From: JAKFWF01 sp031374115
GTDB taxonomy: Bacteria; Pseudomonadota; Alphaproteobacteria; Rhizobiales; Hyphomicrobiaceae
NCBI GenBank assembly: GCA_031374115.1
Contig: JANMNO010000061.1
Location: forward strand, 1 to 64,000
DNA length: 64,000 nt
Reading direction: 5' to 3'
In this document: piece by piece, positions 42,315-51,038 of the stretch
Position numbering within the stretch: position 1 is the first letter of the stretch
Layout: each line of letters opens with the position of its first letter
Position numbers and translations under genes: made by a program
The notes under the pieces: generated by a model
What the model saw: only the letters and a program-made list of their open reading frames with translations
The model's database searches: none
Told to the model about the DNA's origin: nothing

Positions 42315-43493
42315 ATGCTGCACCTTGCTTCAGGAATGGAACGGCTCGGCACCGAAACGGCTTTCGACGTGCTGGCGCGCGCTGCAACCCTTCAGGCTCA
42401 GGGGAAGGACATTATTTCGCTCGGCATCGGCCAACCGGATTTCAAGACACCACCGCACATCGTCGAAGCGGCCATCAAGGCTATGCGCGACGGCCACCAC
42501 GGCTATACCCCGGCAAACGGTATTCCAGCGCTTCGTCAGGCAGTCGCGAAGGATTTGCACAAACGTCACGCGGTCGAGGTCGACCCCGATCATGTCGTGA
42601 TCATGCCGGGTGGCAAGCCCACGATGTTCTTTGCAATGTTGATGTTCGGCGCGCCCGGCGTCGAGATAATTTATCCAGACCCGGGCTTTCCGATCTATCG
42701 CTCGATGATTGAGTACACCGGCGCAACACCGGTCGCGATGGCGCTGCGCGAGGAGTACGGCTTCTCGTTCAACGCCGATGAAGTGCTGGCGCAGGTCACC
42801 CCGAAGACGCGGCTGATCATAATCAACAGCCCCGGCAATCCAACCGGCGGCGCGGTGCCCGAAATCGAGATCAAGAAGCTCGTCGCCGGCCTTGCGAGGC
42901 ACCCCGATGTCGCGATCATGTCGGACGAGATCTATAGCCAGATGCTGTACGATGGCCGCGTCCACACCAGCTTTCTAAAATTCCCAGAGATCCGTGATCG
43001 CCTGATCATCCTCGACGGCTGGTCGAAGACTTACGCGATGACCGGGTGGCGGCTCGGCTACAGCATTTGGCCGGCAACGCTCGTAGAAAAAGTCGTACGG
43101 CTTTGCGTCAATTGTCACTCGTGCGTCAACGCGCCGACACAGTTCGCCGGCATTGCCGCGCTCGAAGGTCCGCAGGACGCGGTGTACGCGATGGTCGGAG
43201 CTTTCGACGAGCGCCGGCGCGCCATCGTGCCGCTACTCAATCAGCTGCCGGGTGTAACCTGCGTCGAGCCAGGCGGCGCGTTCTACGCGTTTCCCAACAT
43301 CACGGGCACGGGCTTCTCCGCCAAAGAATTGCAGAACCTGATGCTGGAAAAAGCAGGCGTCGCAACTGTTGCCGGCACCTCGTTTGGCATTCACGGCGAG
43401 GGCTACATCCGCTTCTCGTACGCCAACTCGCTGGACAACATCCGCAAAGCCGTCGAGCGAATCGGCACGCTGCTGCTGGATGTCAAACGCTAA
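42315..43493 (+). CDS. Class I/II aminotransferase (AspC-like)
   Basis: This 392-residue PLP enzyme has SLGIGQPDFKTPPH, the substrate/cofactor loop YTPANGIPALRQAVA, NSPGNPTGG with the conserved Asn, and the Schiff-base Lys in DGWSKTYAMTGWRLGY. It probably transfers the amino group of an amino acid released by the amidase or peptide breakdown. ATG 42315 follows CACGGGA; ATG 42336 is an alternative. A longer frame overlapping the amidase end (from 42210) is unlikely. It ends 107 bases before pyrG. Confidence 0.88.
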   Translation: MLHLASGMERLGTETAFDVLARAATLQAQGKDIISLGIGQPDFKTPPHIVEAAIKAMRDGHHGYTPANGIPALRQAVAKDLHKRHAVEVDPDHVVIMPGGKPTMFFAMLMFGAPGVEIIYPDPGFPIYRSMIEYTGATPVAMALREEYGFSFNADEVLAQVTPKTRLIIINSPGNPTGGAVPEIEIKKLVAGLARHPDVAIMSDEIYSQMLYDGRVHTSFLKFPEIRDRLIILDGWSKTYAMTGWRLGYSIWPATLVEKVVRLCVNCHSCVNAPTQFAGIAALEGPQDAVYAMVGAFDERRRAIVPLLNQLPGVTCVEPGGAFYAFPNITGTGFSAKELQNLMLEKAGVATVAGTSFGIHGEGYIRFSYANSLDNIRKAVERIGTLLLDVKR

Positions 43494-43600
43494 CCCTCGC
43501 GTCAAGGACCAGACCAACCTAAACGACATTCTGGACGGTTTGGTGGAGGAGGCTGATTTGCCTCTTCGAATCGCAATCGATGTGTGTATTCTGGTCTCCC

Positions 43601-45229
43601 ATGCAGCGGTACATCTTCATCACCGGCGGCGTGGTATCTTCCCTTGGAAAAGGCCTCGCTTCCGCAGCGCTCGGTGCGCTCCTTCAGGCTCGCGGTTTTT
43701 CCGTGCGCCTGAAGAAACTCGACCCATATCTCAATGTCGACCCCGGCACGATGAGCCCTTACCAGCACGGTGAGGTGTTCGTAACCGACGACGGCGCGGA
43801 AACGGATTTGGACCTCGGCCACTATGAGCGCTTTACCGGTGTCCCGGCCAAAAAGTCGGACAACATCACGACAGGCCGAATCTACCAGGAAATAATCGCC
43901 AAGGAACGGCGTGGCGATTTCCTCGGCGGAACGGTGCAGGTGATCCCGCACGTAACCGACGCGATCAAGAATTTCGTCATCACCGGCAACGAAGCCGTGG
44001 ACTTTGTGCTGGTCGAGATCGGTGGCCCCGTCGGCGACATCGAGGGACTGCCGTTTTTCGAAGCGATCCGCCAGCTCGGTAACGACTTGCCGCGCGGGTC
44101 GACCGTGTATATTCACCTGACTCTGATGCCGTATATCCCGAGCGCCGGCGAGCTTAAGACCAAGCCGACCCAGCACTCGGTAAAGGAACTGCGATCGATC
44201 GGCATCCAGCCAGATATTCTGTTATGCCGGTCGGACCGCGAGGTGCCTAAGTCGGAGCGCCGCAAGATCGCGCTGTTCTGCAACGTGCGCGAAGAAGCCG
44301 TGATCCAGGCACTCGACGTGGCCTCGATCTACGACGTGCCTTTGGCCTATCACCGCGAGGGGCTCGACGATCAAGTGCTTATGGCGTTCGGCATCGCAGA
44401 TGCGCCCAGGCCCAATCTCGCGCGTTGGGAAGGCATCGGTCATGCCGTCGCCAATCCCGAAGGCGAAGTATCGATTGCCATTGTCGGCAAATACACCGGC
44501 CTGAAAGATGCTTACAAATCGTTGATCGAAGCGCTCGTGCACGGCGGCATCGCCAACAACGTGAAGGTCAAGCTCGACTGGATCGACGCCGAGGTATTCG
44601 AGCGCGAGGATCCCGCACCCTATCTCGAAGGTGTGCACGGCATTTTAGTCCCCGGCGGCTTTGGAGAGCGGGGCACGGAGGGCAAGATCCTCGCGGCAAA
44701 ATTCGCCCGCACCCGCAGGGTGCCATACTTCGGCATCTGCTTCGGAATGCAAATGGCCGTGATCGAAGCAGCCCGAAACCTAGCCGGTGTGGCCGACGCC
44801 AGCTCGACCGAGTTCGGCCCCGTCAAGGAGCCGGTGGTCGCGTTGATGACCGACTGGATGAACAATGGCCAGCTGGAGATGCGTGCGAGCGGCGGCGATC
44901 TCGGCGGCACGATGCGGCTCGGCGCCTACGAGGCGAAGCTCTCCGGCAACTCGAAAATCGCTTCGATCTACGGCACGACGACCATCTCGGAACGTCATCG
45001 TCACCGCTGGGAGGTCAACACCGACTACCGGGAACGCTTGGAGCGAGCTGGATTGTCGTTCACCGGCACCTCGCCTGACGGTCTGCTGCCGGAGACGATC
45101 GAGTATCCCGACCACCCCTGGTTTATCGGTGTGCAGTACCACCCTGAGCTGAAATCTAGGCCCTTTGATCCGCACCCGCTGTTCAAGGGCTTCATCGGTG
45201 CGGCCGTGGACCAGAGCCGGTTGGTTTGA
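43601..45229 (+). CDS. pyrG: CTP synthase
   Basis: The 542-residue enzyme makes CTP from UTP, ATP and glutamine. The N-terminal synthetase domain starts MQRYIFITGGVVSSLGKGL, with the P-loop-like SLGKG. The C-terminal class I glutaminase domain has nucleophile C380 in GICFGMQ and the His-Glu of VQYHPE. Length matches E. coli PyrG closely. ATG 43601 was chosen on family alignment, since the ribosome-binding site is weak and an ATG-like upstream codon at 43580 adds seven atypical residues. It ends 2 bases from the convergent PilZ gene. Confidence 0.98.
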   Translation: MQRYIFITGGVVSSLGKGLASAALGALLQARGFSVRLKKLDPYLNVDPGTMSPYQHGEVFVTDDGAETDLDLGHYERFTGVPAKKSDNITTGRIYQEIIAKERRGDFLGGTVQVIPHVTDAIKNFVITGNEAVDFVLVEIGGPVGDIEGLPFFEAIRQLGNDLPRGSTVYIHLTLMPYIPSAGELKTKPTQHSVKELRSIGIQPDILLCRSDREVPKSERRKIALFCNVREEAVIQALDVASIYDVPLAYHREGLDDQVLMAFGIADAPRPNLARWEGIGHAVANPEGEVSIAIVGKYTGLKDAYKSLIEALVHGGIANNVKVKLDWIDAEVFEREDPAPYLEGVHGILVPGGFGERGTEGKILAAKFARTRRVPYFGICFGMQMAVIEAARNLAGVADASSTEFGPVKEPVVALMTDWMNNGQLEMRASGGDLGGTMRLGAYEAKLSGNSKIASIYGTTTISERHRHRWEVNTDYRERLERAGLSFTGTSPDGLLPETIEYPDHPWFIGVQYHPELKSRPFDPHPLFKGFIGAAVDQSRLV

Positions 45230-45231
45230 AC

Positions 45232-45663
45232 CTACTTCTTCGGCTTGGGGGCTAGCTTGCGCTTTGGCGGTGGAATAGTGCGAGCCGGAGACGTAAATTT
45301 TACGCCAAGTTCGCTGCCCCGCCGCCAGGCGATCCCGCAATCAACTGCGACACGATCGATCTGGAACACGATCGTGAACGTCTTCGGTAGATCGTTGATG
45401 TTGTGATACCGGCTGCCCCGCAACGCCCGGACCTCGATGCGCGCGCCCGTAGAGGATGTATCGAGGATGACGCAGTTGACGGGATCGACGATTTCGCCGC
45501 CGTAGATGTAGCCTGCGGTGGCGCTCGACCGGCGATGCGCCCAACGGCGATTGTCATCGCTCTTGGTGCCGACAAGCCCGATCAACGATGTTACCTTGCG
45601 CGCGGGTATTGCCTCCGCCCAACTCGCCCGTGTCGTTCTAACGGCAACAGTCATCTCAGTCAC
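45232..45663 (-). CDS. PilZ-domain protein
   Basis: The 143-residue protein carries a single PilZ-like domain: RRSS (residues about 44-47) in place of the RxxxR c-di-GMP motif, then DTSSTGARIEV, matching the D/NxSxxG motif, and a final W..GSELGVKF strand. The RxxxR element reads RRWAHRRSS, so ligand binding is plausible. The C-terminus is a basic Pro/Lys tail. PilZ proteins relay cyclic di-GMP to motility or polysaccharide synthesis. It stands alone. Confidence 0.8.
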   Translation of the reverse strand: MTEMTVAVRTTRASWAEAIPARKVTSLIGLVGTKSDDNRRWAHRRSSATAGYIYGGEIVDPVNCVILDTSSTGARIEVRALRGSRYHNINDLPKTFTIVFQIDRVAVDCGIAWRRGSELGVKFTSPARTIPPPKRKLAPKPKK

Positions 45664-45848
45664 CTCACGATGATCGCCACATCAGCGACAACCTTCAGTG
45701 CACCAGCATACTAAGGAATGCTGAATAAGGTCTCTCTGGATTGCCAACAATTTTAGCGGGTTGCATGATCCTCGCGACATCGTCCTGGCTGGCAACGACG
45801 GCGATCTGGTTTAATCTTTGTGAACGAAGTTGATGGAGGGAGGCAGCA

Positions 45849-46301
45849 ATGTCCAAATCGGCGCCAACGGAGCGGACGACCGGTCATTGTCAATGCGGCG
45901 TTATTCGATATGAGTTCGAGGGCAAACCCAAATGGGTGATGCACTGCCACTGTGAAAGTTGCCGGCGGGCGGTTTCTTCGGTGGTGGCGACCTATATCGG
46001 CGTACGTGTCGACCAATTCCGCTACCTTCAGGGCGAACCTGCGGTTTATGAATCTTCGCCAGGCGTGAAACGCTATTTTTGTGCGCGGTGCGGTTCACCC
46101 ATGGCGTATGCGGGTTCGCGCTGGCCGGGCGAGGTGCATCTATTCCACGGCACACTCAGCAACCCTTCACAGTGGCCTCCAACAGGCCATGCTCACATCG
46201 GCGAACAATTGCCTTGGTTCGACGCGCACGACACGCTGCCGCGTTTCGAGAACGTTGCCGCGCGTGGCGTCGAGCCGGTTCGTTGCGGACCGAAGGCGTG
46301 A
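45849..46301 (+). CDS. GFA-family (glutathione-dependent formaldehyde-activating-like) zinc protein
   Basis: The 150-residue protein has the GFA/CENP-V fold's cysteine sets: GHCQCG, HCHCESCRR and FCARCGSPM, which bind one structural and one catalytic zinc. True GFA condenses formaldehyde with glutathione, but most family members have no proven reaction. ATG 45849 follows a strong GGAGGG. Its stop codon overlaps the GTG of the following glycosyltransferase gene (GTGA), an unexpected pairing. Confidence 0.88.
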   Translation: MSKSAPTERTTGHCQCGVIRYEFEGKPKWVMHCHCESCRRAVSSVVATYIGVRVDQFRYLQGEPAVYESSPGVKRYFCARCGSPMAYAGSRWPGEVHLFHGTLSNPSQWPPTGHAHIGEQLPWFDAHDTLPRFENVAARGVEPVRCGPKA

Positions 46302-47179
46302 GGCTGATCGTTACACGATTGACCGGTGGGCTCGGCAACCAAATGTTCCAGTTCGCCGCAGGCTACGCGCTTAGCCTTCGGCGTGGCGTGCCACTCGAAC
46401 TCGACATTTCAAGCTACGCGCGCGACAAGCTTCGCGTCTACGAACTCGCAACCTTCGACTTGCCGGCGAAAGTGGCTGGTCCCGCAACCCTCCACCGCAT
46501 ACCCAAAAAAGCCCGTGGTTTCGAAAAGCTCGTAAACCGCTTTGCGCCGTCTGCGCCGGTCGATGCCATTCCAATCTATCGCGAACCTCACTTCGAGTTC
46601 GATCGGAAGGTGTTGGATTTACCCGCACCGCATGCCCTATACGGATACTGGCAAACGGAACGTTACTTCGAGGATGTGCGCGAAAAGGTGCGCTTGGCGT
46701 TTACGCCGGCGCTGCCCCTGGAGCCTGCGAACGCCGCTGTGCTGGAGGCTATCCGGCAAGCTGAGATGCCGGTTTCCCTGCACGTGCGCCGGGGTGATTA
46801 TGTGAGCGATGCGTCAGCCAGCGCCATCCACGGAACATGCTCGCTCGACTACTATCGGGCTGCGATGGCATCGATTGTTAGTCAGACTCAGAACGCGCAC
46901 TTTTTCGCGTTCTCTGACGACGCGTCCTGGACACAGGCCAACCTTGGCTCAGATGCTCCGATTACGTACGTTGCCGCGAATGCTCCGTCCCGCGGATATC
47001 GTGACATGCAATTGATGAGCGCATGCCGCCATCACATCATCGCCAACAGTTCGTTCAGCTGGTGGGGCGCCTGGCTCAATAATCAACATGGCAAGCGCGT
47101 TATCGCGCCTGCCATGTGGTTCGCCCAGTCGAACAAAAATCCGAAAGACTTGCTGCCGATTTCGTGGGAGCGATTGTGA
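46298..47179 (+). CDS. GT11-family (alpha-1,2-fucosyltransferase-like) glycosyltransferase
   Basis: This 293-residue enzyme begins VRLIVTRLTGGLGNQMFQFAAGYAL (start GTG 46298), the N-terminal signature of GT11; the short motif GGLGNQMFQFA is diagnostic. The donor-binding HVRRGDYVS and the C-terminal NSSFSWWGAWL are also present. GT11 members add fucose or related sugars to lipopolysaccharide or capsule. The GTG start overlaps the GFA stop by 4 bases and follows GAAGG. It is the only surface-sugar gene nearby, so acceptor and donor are unknown. Confidence 0.88.
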   Translation: MRLIVTRLTGGLGNQMFQFAAGYALSLRRGVPLELDISSYARDKLRVYELATFDLPAKVAGPATLHRIPKKARGFEKLVNRFAPSAPVDAIPIYREPHFEFDRKVLDLPAPHALYGYWQTERYFEDVREKVRLAFTPALPLEPANAAVLEAIRQAEMPVSLHVRRGDYVSDASASAIHGTCSLDYYRAAMASIVSQTQNAHFFAFSDDASWTQANLGSDAPITYVAANAPSRGYRDMQLMSACRHHIIANSSFSWWGAWLNNQHGKRVIAPAMWFAQSNKNPKDLLPISWERL

Positions 47180-47198
47180 AGAATAGTGTTCGGTTGTC

Positions 47199-47630
47199 TT
47201 AATTCAAATAGGGGCACAGACGCCGCTCGCCACCATAGGTCGTGTACATACCAGTGCTCCACTCAAACGACCTGAAGTTCTGGGCGCAGATGCGACGCGG
47301 ATCACCGGTATAGCCTTGCGGATAGTAGTAGGGCCCTTCATGAGCATAACTGTCGTAAGAGTATCCACGTCGCGGAGCATATGCGCGGTCGGCGATGATA
47401 GCACCAGCCAGAAGTCCGGCACCAATTCCCAAGCCGATACCTGGGCCGCGCCAACCCCGGCCGCGCCAACCGCCGCCGCCCCAACGCCGGTATTGTACCT
47501 GAGTAACGGAAGCCGCATCCGAGACCGCAGCGGGCTGTGCAGTCGCCGGCGACACAGGCGCTGCCTGCGCAGTTATCATAGAGACGGATAGCGCCGCTGT
47601 TGCCAGCGACAGCATTCTCAATTTGGACAT
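47199..47630 (-). CDS. BA14K-family secreted protein
   Basis: The 143-residue protein starts with a Sec signal (residues 1-23, ending AQAA). A Gly/Trp/Arg-rich segment (RRWGGGGWRGRGW) precedes a short hydrophobic glycine-rich helix, and the C-terminus RICAQNFRSFEWSTGMYTTYGGERRLCP (key features: Cys-x16 and FRSFEW) matches the BA14K domain known from Brucella immunoreactive lectin-like protein. It is probably exported or outer-membrane associated. It lies downstream of gcvPB on the same strand but with its own 83-base spacer. Confidence 0.85.
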   Translation of the reverse strand: MSKLRMLSLATAALSVSMITAQAAPVSPATAQPAAVSDAASVTQVQYRRWGGGGWRGRGWRGPGIGLGIGAGLLAGAIIADRAYAPRRGYSYDSYAHEGPYYYPQGYTGDPRRICAQNFRSFEWSTGMYTTYGGERRLCPYLN

Positions 47631-47713
47631 TGACGCACCTTTTTAAGTTGCCGAGTGATTAGCTTCCATCGGGTAACGTCGAACGGCCTAGCTTTCCGTC
47701 GAGTTCCATTTGC

Positions 47714-49288
47714 CTATTCAGCGGCCTGCTTGTGATCAAGGGGCGGCTTCCAGATCAAGCGTGGCTCTCGAGCCGCTTTTGTCTCGTCCAACCGGCGCCT
47801 CGGCGCGAAGCGTGGCGCCTGGGTGAAGCGTGCCGTGTCGCCCTCGCGCGCCGACCGTGCCAGATCACGAAGAGTTGCGATGAACAGGTCCAGCGATTGC
47901 TTCGATTCAGATTCCGTCGGCTCGATCAGCATCGCCCCGTGCACGACGAGCGGGAAATACATCGTCATCGGGTGATAGCCTTCGTCGATCATCGCCTTGG
48001 CGAAATCGAGCGTTGTGACGCCGGTGCCTTTAAGCCAGGCATCGTCGAACAGAACTTCGTGCATGCACGCCTGGTCACCGAAAGGCTGGCTGAACATATC
48101 GCGCAGACCGACACGAATGTAGTTGGCACTCAGCACCGCATCTTCGCTGGCCATCCGCATGCCGTCGGAGCCGTGACTGAGCATGTAGGTCAGAGCCCGG
48201 ACATACATCCCCATTTGCCCATGAAACGCGGTCAGCCGGCCAAACGGTTGCACACCATCCGCTGCATCGCTGGTCTCGATGAGGCGATAGGTATCTTCGT
48301 CCTTAGTGACGAACGGCAACGGTGCGAACGGCGCCAAAGCCCGCGATAGCACGACTGGCCCCGAGCCCGGTCCGCCGCCGCCGTGTGGCGTCGAAAACGT
48401 CTTATGCAAGTTGATGTGCATCGCGTCGATACCGAGATCGCCAGGGCGAACCTTGCCGACGATGGCATTGAAGTTCGCGCCATCGCAGTAGAAGTATGCG
48501 CCAGCTTCGTGCACGGCTTTCGCGATCTCGACGACTTCCGGCTCGAACAAACCGCAGGTATTCGGGTTGGTCAACATGATCGCTGCGACGTCAGCACCGA
48601 GAGCGGCCCTTACTACATCGACGGCGACAGTGCCGTCGGCACGCGCCGGTATGGTCTTCACGGTGTAGCCCATGAAAGCGGCCGTCGCCGGATTGGTGCC
48701 GTGCGCGGATTCAGGGACCAGCACGACCGAACGCTTCGAGCCCTTCGCTTCGTGTGCAGCTTTGATCGCGAGCATGCCACACAGCTCGCCGTGTGCACCA
48801 GCCTTGGGGCTCATCGCTACCGAATGCATGCCCGTCAGCTCGAGCAGGTACCCGGCCAGCACTTCCATCAATTGAAGCGCGCCCTGCACCGTCGATTGCG
48901 GCTGCAGCGGATGGATATCGCCGAAGCCCGGCAACCGCGCCATCTTCTCGTTGAGCCGCGCATTGTGTTTCATGGTGCACGATCCAAGCGGATATAGGCC
49001 GCTATCGATCGCGTAGTTTTTGCGGGAAAGCCGCACGTAGTGGCGCATCGCCTCGGGCTCGCTGAGGCCGGGCAATCCGATATCACCCTTGCGTTCGAGC
49101 CCGCCAAGCCGCCCCTTGTGCTGCTTCGGCTCGGGCAAATCGACGCCAGTTTTGCTGTAACTGCCGCGCCGCTCGAAAATCAGGGCTTCCTCGTGATCAA
49201 GGCCACGATGTCCTGTGAAAGTGGCGTTGCCGTTCGAAGTCGCGTCACCCACGGCCGTCGGCCGTCCTTGCGTGTTCATCGCCATCAC
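47714..49288 (-). CDS. gcvPB: Glycine dehydrogenase (decarboxylating) subunit 2
   Basis: This 524-residue protein is the C-terminal half of split P-protein, carrying the PLP-binding Lys, K296 in MHINLHKTFSTPHGGGG. With GcvPA it decarboxylates glycine and loads the methylamine group on the lipoyl arm of GcvH. The split form is typical of many alphaproteobacteria and Gram-positives. Its ATG overlaps the gcvPA stop (ATGA). It is the last gene of the gcvT-H-PA-PB operon controlled by the glycine riboswitch. Confidence 0.97.
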   Translation of the reverse strand: MMAMNTQGRPTAVGDATSNGNATFTGHRGLDHEEALIFERRGSYSKTGVDLPEPKQHKGRLGGLERKGDIGLPGLSEPEAMRHYVRLSRKNYAIDSGLYPLGSCTMKHNARLNEKMARLPGFGDIHPLQPQSTVQGALQLMEVLAGYLLELTGMHSVAMSPKAGAHGELCGMLAIKAAHEAKGSKRSVVLVPESAHGTNPATAAFMGYTVKTIPARADGTVAVDVVRAALGADVAAIMLTNPNTCGLFEPEVVEIAKAVHEAGAYFYCDGANFNAIVGKVRPGDLGIDAMHINLHKTFSTPHGGGGPGSGPVVLSRALAPFAPLPFVTKDEDTYRLIETSDAADGVQPFGRLTAFHGQMGMYVRALTYMLSHGSDGMRMASEDAVLSANYIRVGLRDMFSQPFGDQACMHEVLFDDAWLKGTGVTTLDFAKAMIDEGYHPMTMYFPLVVHGAMLIEPTESESKQSLDLFIATLRDLARSAREGDTARFTQAPRFAPRRRLDETKAAREPRLIWKPPLDHKQAAE

Positions 49289-50631
49289 AAAACCTCCCCC
49301 AGTGCTTTCGCGTACGCCGCGCGGTCATCGTCGGTGTTGATTTCGGTGGAAGCGACGAGGATCAGATCGGCGATCGCCGCATTGCCCGGCAGCAGCCGAG
49401 AGACGGGTACCCCGCCCATGATCTGCTTGCCGGCAAGCTTCTCGATGACGGCCGCGGCGTTGCCTGTCACGCGAATGGTGAACTCGTTGAAGAAGGCCTT
49501 GTTGAGAACTTCGACGCCCTTCACCGCGCTCAAACGATCGGCCAAGTCACACGCGTTGGCGTGATTGATTGCAGCCAGCCGTTTCAAGCCGGTTTCGCCC
49601 AGCAACGTCATGTGAATCGTGAACGCCAACGCGCACAAGCCGGAATTGGTGCAAATGTTGCTCGTCGCCTTTTCGCGGCGAATGTGCTGCTCGCGCGTCG
49701 ACAGCGTGAGGACGAAGCCGCGCCGCCCCTCGGCATCGACCGTCTCGCCGCAGAGCCGGCCAGGCATCTGCCGCACATATTTTTCGCGGGTGGCAAACAA
49801 GCCGACGTACGGGCCGCCGAAGGTCAAGCCATTGCCGATCGACTGGCCCTCGCCGACGACGATGTCGGCTCCCATATCGCCAGGTGCCTTCAGCGCACCC
49901 AGCGCCACAATCTCGGTGACGACCACGATCAGCAGCGCGCCTTTGGCATGCGCGGCATCGGCGATCGGTTGGAGGTCGCGAATGTTACCAAATACGTCCG
50001 GGTACTGCACGACGACGCAGGATGTCTCAGCGTCGATAACACCGATGATGTCCTCGGCAGCGGCCGGATCAACTGCCAAGCTGGTGACGGCACCGCCCGC
50101 ATACTTCGAAAGCGTAGCGATCACATCGGCATACTGTGGATGCAGCCCGCCTGAGACGACCGCCGTCTTACGACGTGTCACCCGATGCGCCATCAGCACT
50201 GCTTCGGCGGCACCCGTCGAACCGTCGTACATCGACGCATTGGCGACATCCATCGCGGTCAGGCGCGCGACTTGGGTCTGGAACTCGAACAGGTATTGCA
50301 GCGTGCCCTGGGTAATCTCTGGTTGATACGGCGTGTAAGATGTGAGGAACTCCGAACGCTGGATCAGGTGATCGACGGAGGCTGGCACATGATGTCGATA
50401 GGCGCCGGCGCCGACGAAGAACGGCACGTTGCCGGCTGGCGTGTTGCGTGCTGCGAGCCGCCCCATGTCGCGTTCGACATCGAGTTCACCCTTAGCTTTC
50501 GGCAGGTTTGGAAGTGCCCTAAGCAGCTTGTCCTTGGGGACAGCTGCAAATAATTCATCGACCGACTTCACACCGATCTTGCTGAGCATTTCACGCCGGT
50601 CATCGGCTTCGAGCGGAAGGTAGCGCATCAT
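49285..50631 (-). CDS. gcvPA: Glycine dehydrogenase (decarboxylating) subunit 1
   Basis: The 448-residue protein is the N-terminal half of split P-protein. It shows the conserved start MRYLPLEADDRREML, the YTPYQPEITQGTLQ segment and a PLP-fold core without the Schiff-base Lys, as expected for subunit 1. It pairs with GcvPB. Its 5' end overlaps gcvH by 4 bases and its 3' end overlaps gcvPB by 4 bases, so subunit amounts are coupled. Confidence 0.97.
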   Translation of the reverse strand: MMRYLPLEADDRREMLSKIGVKSVDELFAAVPKDKLLRALPNLPKAKGELDVERDMGRLAARNTPAGNVPFFVGAGAYRHHVPASVDHLIQRSEFLTSYTPYQPEITQGTLQYLFEFQTQVARLTAMDVANASMYDGSTGAAEAVLMAHRVTRRKTAVVSGGLHPQYADVIATLSKYAGGAVTSLAVDPAAAEDIIGVIDAETSCVVVQYPDVFGNIRDLQPIADAAHAKGALLIVVVTEIVALGALKAPGDMGADIVVGEGQSIGNGLTFGGPYVGLFATREKYVRQMPGRLCGETVDAEGRRGFVLTLSTREQHIRREKATSNICTNSGLCALAFTIHMTLLGETGLKRLAAINHANACDLADRLSAVKGVEVLNKAFFNEFTIRVTGNAAAVIEKLAGKQIMGGVPVSRLLPGNAAIADLILVASTEINTDDDRAAYAKALGEVL

Positions 50632-51005
50632 GCACTCTCCTTGACGAAAGCGTCGTAGGCGACCTTGTCCATGAGAGCGTGGAGCTCGGTTGGGTTAGTG
50701 ATCTTCATTTTGAAGAACCAGGCGCGCCCTTCTGCATCTTCATTGACGAGGCCGGGCTGAGCGCCGATCTCGGAGTTTGCGGCGGTAACTTCGCCCGTCA
50801 GTGGCGCGTAGACTTCGCTCGCAGCCTTCACGCTTTCGACAACGGCTGCCGACTCGCCCTGCTTCAGACGCCGCCCCACTTCGGGCACTTCGACGAACAC
50901 AACGTCGCCGAGCGCGCCTTGCGCGTGATTGGAAATGCCAACCGTTGCGATGTCGCCTTCGACGCTCACGTACTCATGGTCCTTGGTGAAACGGATTTGC
51001 GCCAT
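50628..51005 (-). CDS. gcvH: Glycine cleavage system H protein
   Basis: This 125-residue carrier protein has the lipoylation site K60 in AAVVESVKAASEVYAPLTGEV (core motif ESVKAASE). It shuttles the methylamine intermediate between P, T and L proteins. The length is standard. It lies 33 bases after gcvT and overlaps gcvPA by 4 bases. The L protein (dihydrolipoamide dehydrogenase) is not in the window and is probably shared with the keto-acid dehydrogenases. Confidence 0.97.
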   Translation of the reverse strand: MAQIRFTKDHEYVSVEGDIATVGISNHAQGALGDVVFVEVPEVGRRLKQGESAAVVESVKAASEVYAPLTGEVTAANSEIGAQPGLVNEDAEGRAWFFKMKITNPTELHALMDKVAYDAFVKESA

Positions 51006-51038
51006 GGCAACACCTATGTTGTTGGAGTGAATATGCGA

